Shown here: positions 6,419 to 9,327 of the stretch, piece after piece | How the letters are laid out: the number at the start of each line of letters is the position of its first letter | Position numbering within the stretch: position 1 is the first letter of the stretch | Source: Rhodoferax sp. | GTDB taxonomy: Bacteria; Pseudomonadota; Gammaproteobacteria; Burkholderiales; Burkholderiaceae_C | Assembly (NCBI GenBank): GCA_029865675.1 | Contig: JARXAU010000068.1 | Location: forward strand, 1-9,327 | Length of the DNA stretch: 9,327 bases | Direction of reading: 5' to 3' | The notes under the pieces: generated by a model | Database searches by the model: none | What the model saw: the letters and a program-made list of their open reading frames with translations, nothing else | Told to the model about the DNA's origin: nothing | Made by a program: the position numbers and the translations under genes

Positions 6419-6470
6419 TTTTCTCTTTCAAAAAATGGGGCCCGACAACCCCTGGGGTCGTGGACCCCGG
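6415..6470 (-). promoter_or_regulatory. Attenuator-like hairpins in the radC leader
   Basis: Reading leftwards, GGGGTC/GACCCC (6470-6465 with 6461-6456) forms a 6-bp stem with a 3-nt loop. A second C/G-rich stem (about 6452-6449 with 6440-6437) follows, and then a run of six T residues (6435-6430) just before radC. A further 8-bp inverted repeat (6415-6422/6431-6438) spans the ribosome binding site and start codon. This could be an intrinsic attenuator or an operator. The evidence is structural only. Confidence 0.35.
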
Positions 6471-6984
6471 AGGTGATAGTTAAGACTGGCATGCGCCAGC
6501 GGCACGGCAAAGCCTATGCGCTTGCCATTTTAACAACAACTTGCAAAAACTAACGCGCGATAGTCAGCGGCAGCAATGCGCCGCAGGAAGGCTTGACGCA
6601 CAGCGTTTTTGTGCGAAGCTGATTTACATCTCCTCGTAACACTTGCTGGAATGCTGCCTTGCTACATCGAACCGGCAATCTTCATTGCTAGACTAATCAC
6701 ACTTGCCGTAATGGCAATTTGCGGGCCTAGTGCCCGCCTTCAATGCAGCAGACACGCGATGGGACATGCATCTATCGTGTAGCTGCACACCGGACTGATC
6801 CACCAATACGCAGCCTATCGAAGCGCCTCAGGGCGCCTTCGTAGGCGCACCCCGTGCATTGCGTATTCGACGTGCTGCTGCACGTTGCCGAGTTAACTCC
6901 CCCATGGGCACTGAACGCCCTTTGGGGTGAGCTGTGTCCTTGGGTTCACCACCAGAAACCAACGTACATAGAAAGGAAAGCAGT
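6419..6984. other. Divergent gene-free region rich in inverted repeats
   Basis: About 565 bp between the leftward radC operon and the rightward gene at 6985 contain no convincing gene on either strand. I count roughly ten stem-loops. They include 6488-6496/6518-6526 (one mismatch), 6567-6571/6580-6584, 6703-6707/6713-6717, 6721-6726/6732-6737 and 6745-6749 with 6752-6756 pairing to 6776-6786. The best is a nested structure with outer arms 6805-6812/6860-6867 and an inner 6814-6845 hairpin. Further stems are 6870-6875/6880-6885, the palindrome 6890-6899, 6906-6909/6917-6920 inside 6900-6903/6924-6927, and 6926-6930/6946-6950. Promoters for both operons should lie here, but I cannot place good -35/-10 pairs. 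Confidence 0.6.
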
Positions 6985-7287
6985 ATGAATCTGCACCAAT
7001 TCAAGAAAACCATGGAGCGGGCCATCTTTGTGGCCACGCACCCGTTTCAGCTCCGCGATGTGGAGAACAACGAGACAAGCCGCCACAGCCTGCCCAGCCA
7101 AGCCAAGCGCCATGCCTTTGACCTGGCGTACGAACACTTAATCGACTGCAGGGATGAAAGCGAGGGGACCGTATCGGATAGCGATGCAGCCCGCAAGTAC
7201 GAGATCACCGTCTTGAAACTTCCGGTCTGGTCCTGTCAGGCACAAGACTTATGGCCAGGCAAAGTTGAATCGGGGACCGCTCCATGA
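6985..7287 (+). CDS. Small unknown protein, 100 aa
   Basis: The ATG at 6985 has GGAAAG seven bases upstream; the frame is open to 6934, but that start lacks a site. The product is soluble and basic at the N-terminus (MNLHQFKKTMERAIFVATHP), with helical segments at about 39-55 (SQAKRHAFDLAYEHLIDC). It ends with KYEITVLKLPVWSCQAQDLWPG. Family not recognised. Its stop overlaps the next start (ATGA at 7284-7287), so the two are translationally coupled. It is the first gene of the rightward series and has a long structured leader (6703-6950) upstream. Confidence 0.65.
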   Translation: MNLHQFKKTMERAIFVATHPFQLRDVENNETSRHSLPSQAKRHAFDLAYEHLIDCRDESEGTVSDSDAARKYEITVLKLPVWSCQAQDLWPGKVESGTAP

Positions 7288-7682
7288 TGCCCAGCCTCAA
7301 CCACCCGGTCTACACCACGCGCATGCGAATGCGCGGCTGGACGGTGCGTCAATGCGCCAAATACTGCCATGCCCCATCAGTAGCGCGTGCCTTGATGCGA
7401 AAACTGGCGCCCGAGTGGGGCAGGGCAGAGCACCTCCAGCTCGCCCAGTACCACGAGGCCAGGCTGCGCAAACTGAACGCCATTTGGGCAGCCGTTCTGA
7501 ACCGGGCCGCCTTGGAGACATTCGGTAGACCTTGGCAGGTTTGGGACTACCGCGTTTGTGCCATCGGGTCTGACGCGTTTGCAGAGCGCCACAAGCGTGT
7601 CTTGCGCCACTGTGCCTACCGGGCGACCGAGCACGGCACCTTGGCTCGGGCCCACCGTCTGGCCGCCAAAAAAGGCCGCTAA
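7284..7682 (+). CDS. Small basic unknown protein, 132 aa
   Basis: The start overlaps the stop of the gene before it (ATGA), and a second ATG follows directly. The product is strongly basic, rich in Arg, Ala and His, and mostly helical. Near the N-terminus, WTVRQCAKYCHAPSVARALMRK (about residues 19-40) looks like a possible helix-turn-helix-like pair. Its C-terminus AHRLAAKKGR is highly positive. A nucleic-acid-binding role is plausible from charge alone, but no family is recognised. Use of Arg/Ala codons matches the GC-rich neighbours. Confidence 0.6.
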   Translation: MMPSLNHPVYTTRMRMRGWTVRQCAKYCHAPSVARALMRKLAPEWGRAEHLQLAQYHEARLRKLNAIWAAVLNRAALETFGRPWQVWDYRVCAIGSDAFAERHKRVLRHCAYRATEHGTLARAHRLAAKKGR

Positions 7683-7733
7683 GGGCACAGCCGGCGGCCA
7701 AGCACCTCAGGCTAGGGGATGCGACTGATCGTG

Positions 7734-7761
7734 CAGGAGGCCACCACAGCGTGGCCTCCTG
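7734..7761 (+). terminator. 11-bp perfect hairpin between the two rightward gene pairs
   Basis: CAGGAGGCCAC (7734-7744) pairs with GTGGCCTCCTG (7751-7761) around a CACAGC loop, 52 bp after the stop at 7682. No T-tract follows. It is a very stable stem that may end or pause transcription or protect an mRNA end. A small GCGCA/TGCGC hairpin (7772-7776/7781-7785) and TTGACT (7765-7770, weak -10 beyond) follow and may be a new promoter for 7810. Confidence 0.5.
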
Positions 7762-7809
7762 AGATTGACTTGCGCACCTGTGCGCTAACCAATAAAAGGA
7801 GAAAAAACT

Positions 7810-8271
7810 ATGGGACCTATTGCGCCCTTTCTGCTAGTGCTTTTGCCAGCACTCGCTGCGACTGCGCTCATGTTTGCTGTCGAAATTTGGCCCTGGGTAA
7901 AAGCCTGGGCCCGCACCCAAAGCTTTAAACTTTTGGGAACTGCCTGCGACGTCGAATGGGCGAAGGAACTCGTCATGCACTCGGCTTACTACGGGGCTGT
8001 GATCGCCGCCCTTCTGGGTGTCAAAAAGGATGGCTACCAGACCAGCCTCGTCGTGGGATTTTGGTTCTTGTCCTTGATGTACCTTTCGCGCATTCTCAAC
8101 GCTCACCTCAATGAGCTCGAAGAACTCGAACGCCGAAATGAACACCGCCGCACCGCAGGCATGACACGCTCGGTGATCCGTTCAGAGCTGGCCAAGGCCA
8201 TGCTTCCTGCAGCAGGATGCGAGGCTTGCAAAGCAAGGTCAAATGCCTATACTGGAGTCTCAACATCATGA
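7810..8271 (+). CDS. Membrane protein of unknown function, 153 aa
   Basis: A strong AGGAG (7797-7801) lies eight bases before the ATG. The sequence shows three probable membrane segments at about residues 5-24 (PIAPFLLVLLPALAATALMF), 56-70 and 77-96 (VVGFWFLSLMYLSR region). A charged, probably coiled-coil stretch follows at 98-115 (LNELEELERRNEHRR). The C-terminal tail contains a C-E-A-C pair (137-140). I do not recognise the family. Its stop overlaps the next gene's start (ATGA at 8268-8271), pointing to two membrane proteins made together. Small membrane pairs can be holins, toxins or accessory proteins of a transport system; the sequence does not decide. Confidence 0.7.
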   Translation: MGPIAPFLLVLLPALAATALMFAVEIWPWVKAWARTQSFKLLGTACDVEWAKELVMHSAYYGAVIAALLGVKKDGYQTSLVVGFWFLSLMYLSRILNAHLNELEELERRNEHRRTAGMTRSVIRSELAKAMLPAAGCEACKARSNAYTGVSTS

Positions 8272-8426
8272 GTCACATTATGTTCACAGACCCCGGAATT
8301 GCATTGCTCAACGTCTTCCTGATTGTCGGAGCCGTCTTGGCCTTGGTTCTAGCGCAGGCCTTGAAAGCCAATAACAAGAAGCTTCACCAACGAAATGCCG
8401 ACCAGCGAAAACGCATCGGTTATTGA
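8268..8426 (+). CDS. Small single-pass membrane protein, 52 aa
   Basis: The ATG overlaps the stop of the membrane gene before it (ATGA). The short product has one hydrophobic segment at about residues 11-32 (IALLNVFLIVGAVLALVLAQ) and a lysine/arginine-rich C-terminal tail (KANNKKLHQRNADQRKRIGY). The positive-inside rule puts the tail in the cytoplasm. It ends 14 bp before a strong terminator, so it closes this operon. Function not recognised. A second ATG at 8280 is a possible shorter start. The frame extends upstream to 8217, but the overlap with the neighbour's stop supports the start chosen. Confidence 0.7.
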   Translation: MSHIMFTDPGIALLNVFLIVGAVLALVLAQALKANNKKLHQRNADQRKRIGY

Positions 8427-8440
8427 AACTTTACAAACGG

Positions 8441-8464
8441 AAAAGCCCCTTCGGGGGCTTTTTT
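8441..8464 (+). terminator. Rho-independent terminator with UUCG loop
   Basis: AAAAGCCCC (8441-8449) pairs with GGGGCTTTT (8454-8462) around a TTCG tetraloop, and the T-run continues to 8464. This is a textbook strong terminator for the membrane-protein operon 7810-8426. On the other strand the poly-A side also gives a fair T-run, so it may act in both directions. Confidence 0.92.
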
Positions 8465-8487
8465 GTGCGCGGTCGCGAAGGACTTGT

Positions 8488-9018
8488 GTGAAAACTTTTA
8501 ACGTGGCTGCCGTATGCCGAATTGCGAACGGGTGCGTGGCCATTGCGCTCTGTGTGCCCTTGCTTTCCCATGCCTGTCCCAAGGTCAAAGACTGGAGGGA
8601 AGATTGGCCCAGCAAGCCCATCAAAGATCCTGCGAAGTGGCGCGCCCAAATGGTGCAGAAGGAGTGTCCGGAGGTCTGGAACTCGAAGAGCGCTGCACAG
8701 TACGACCTCGAATTCAGTGGTGTCAAGTTGGTCTATGACCCCTGCAATAGCGGCCGCAACCGCATCTATGTGGTTTTCTACCCCATCGCTAGCAAGTCCA
8801 GCGAACGAAAGTTCTGCGCGATCGGCGAAACCGGTGGAGCAACCATCGATCAAGTCCCGTCCGGCAAAAACGGCCATGTGCGCATACAGTCCGCTTGGCG
8901 CAATGGAGACGAGGACACAACGGTGGTCAGGGAAGAGTTTCGCCCCACCGGCATCGTGGTCCTCGGCAGGATAGACACCACAGACCGATGGCCCGACGTC
9001 ACATTGCCGCTACGGTAA
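8488..9018 (+). CDS. Exported four-cysteine protein of unknown function
   Basis: The start is a GTG at 8488 with AAGGA at 8478-8482, five bases upstream and just after the terminator at 8441-8464. A longer frame from 8395 would cross that terminator and the preceding gene and is not used. The 176-residue product begins with a signal-peptide pattern: MKTFNVAAVCR, a hydrophobic core (GCVAIALCVPLL), and cleavage likely after SHA (about residue 29), leaving Cys30 as the first or second mature residue. It is not a clean lipobox, so a lipoprotein is possible but not favoured. The mature part has four cysteines (30, 60, 86, 110), enough for two disulfides in the periplasm. It has beta-rich segments (SGVKLVYDPC, RIYVVFYPIA, GIVVLGRIDTTDRWPD). 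Family not recognised. Confidence 0.7.
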   Translation: MKTFNVAAVCRIANGCVAIALCVPLLSHACPKVKDWREDWPSKPIKDPAKWRAQMVQKECPEVWNSKSAAQYDLEFSGVKLVYDPCNSGRNRIYVVFYPIASKSSERKFCAIGETGGATIDQVPSGKNGHVRIQSAWRNGDEDTTVVREEFRPTGIVVLGRIDTTDRWPDVTLPLR

Positions 9019-9327
9019 CGGCCGTGAGATACCCCGCAGTAACTTCTCGCTAAAAAGAGACAACCGCCGTGCCCCAATGCGTGCTGTTTTAAGACGTAGG
9101 AAAGCCGGGATAAGCCCAGCCCTGGTAGAGCGTCGCTGGTAAACAACACCTGTACGCAACACCTGTACGCAACACCGGTACACCGCCTGCAGCGCAGCGG
9201 CAGACGCTTTCGATTTGCGCCGCCAAGTCCTGATGCCGCAAAACTGCAATCTGCAGTCTCACACTCGGTAAACGGGGTGGAGTTCCACCAGTCCCTCGCC
9301 CCTGAGGATTGAATTGCGATTTTGCGG
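9019..9327. other. Gene-free right end with small inverted repeats
   Basis: I see no gene with convincing features on either strand. Stems of 5-6 bp occur at 9277-9290 (GGTGGA/TCCACC type) and around 9240-9255 (ACTGCA/TGCAGT), and three tandem 13-bp repeats lie at 9144-9182. No terminator with a clear T-tract was found for the gene ending at 9018. Confidence 0.4.
9144..9182. repeat. Three tandem 13-bp direct repeats
   Basis: CAACACCTGTACG occurs twice in a row (9144-9156, 9157-9169) and a third time with two changes (CAACACCGGTACA, 9170-9182). The repeat could be a protein-binding cluster (iteron-like or integrase arm sites) or simple slippage. Function is not shown by the sequence. Confidence 0.6.

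Noticed and set aside
8395..8487. Upstream extension of the secreted-protein gene
   Set aside because: It would run through the membrane gene and a strong terminator, while the GTG at 8488 has a ribosome binding site and begins a signal peptide.
9113..9140. tRNA-like D-arm sequence
   Set aside because: Only the GGTAGAGC part resembles a tRNA. No acceptor stem, anticodon arm or T-arm can be fitted around it, so no attachment-site tRNA is called.
9144..9182. CRISPR array
   Set aside because: The repeats are adjacent without spacers and only 13 bp long; no cas genes are present.

Overview
The window looks like an accessory region (integrative element, genomic island or plasmid segment) of a GC-rich proteobacterium. 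Gene style and codon use suggest a betaproteobacterium of the Burkholderiales/Comamonadaceae type; this is inference, as the window holds no taxonomic marker. No rRNA, tRNA, replication or conjugation gene is visible.

Left part, + strand (1-3181). The end of an unrecognised gene (3-149) stops just before a stretch of about 400 nt (154-557) that can fold into an elaborate RNA. Its ends are joined by two stacked long-range helices (154-171 with 540-557, and 192-202 with 529-539), and many local hairpins lie inside. It has no convincing gene of its own. It precedes a tyrosine recombinase/integrase (692-2149) with its catalytic residues intact. Then come a small unknown protein (2202-2549) and a probable winged-helix DNA-binding protein (2753-3181). 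The RNA is the most interesting object here. Its shape and the hairpin at 434-450 recall the HEARO/omega-RNA guides of IscB-family nucleases, but no IscB gene is present, so the identification is only a hypothesis.

Middle part, - strand (3336-6418). Reading leftwards there is a compact cluster: a RadC-like JAB/MPN protein, then an unknown 154-aa protein 4 bp later, then an unknown 363-aa protein 7 bp later. A separate TumE/TumA toxin-antitoxin pair follows with its own near-consensus promoter and a rho-independent terminator. The TumE promoter lies in a 37-bp near-perfect palindrome that runs into the start codon. Its geometry predicts a leaderless toxin mRNA and autoregulation by the HTH antitoxin.

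Divergent region (6419-6984). About 565 bp carry no gene but are full of inverted repeats. They separate the leftward radC cluster from the rightward genes.

Right part, + strand (6985-9018). Two translationally coupled unknown proteins (6985-7287, 7284-7682) are followed by a strong hairpin. Then come two coupled small membrane proteins (7810-8271, 8268-8426) ending in a UUCG-loop terminator, and an exported four-cysteine protein starting at GTG (8488-9018). The last 300 bp hold no gene but include three tandem 13-bp repeats.

The integrase, RadC-like protein, toxin-antitoxin pair and many short unknown coupled genes together are typical of mobile DNA. The toxin-antitoxin pair would stabilise it, the integrase would move it, and the rest is uncharacterised cargo.
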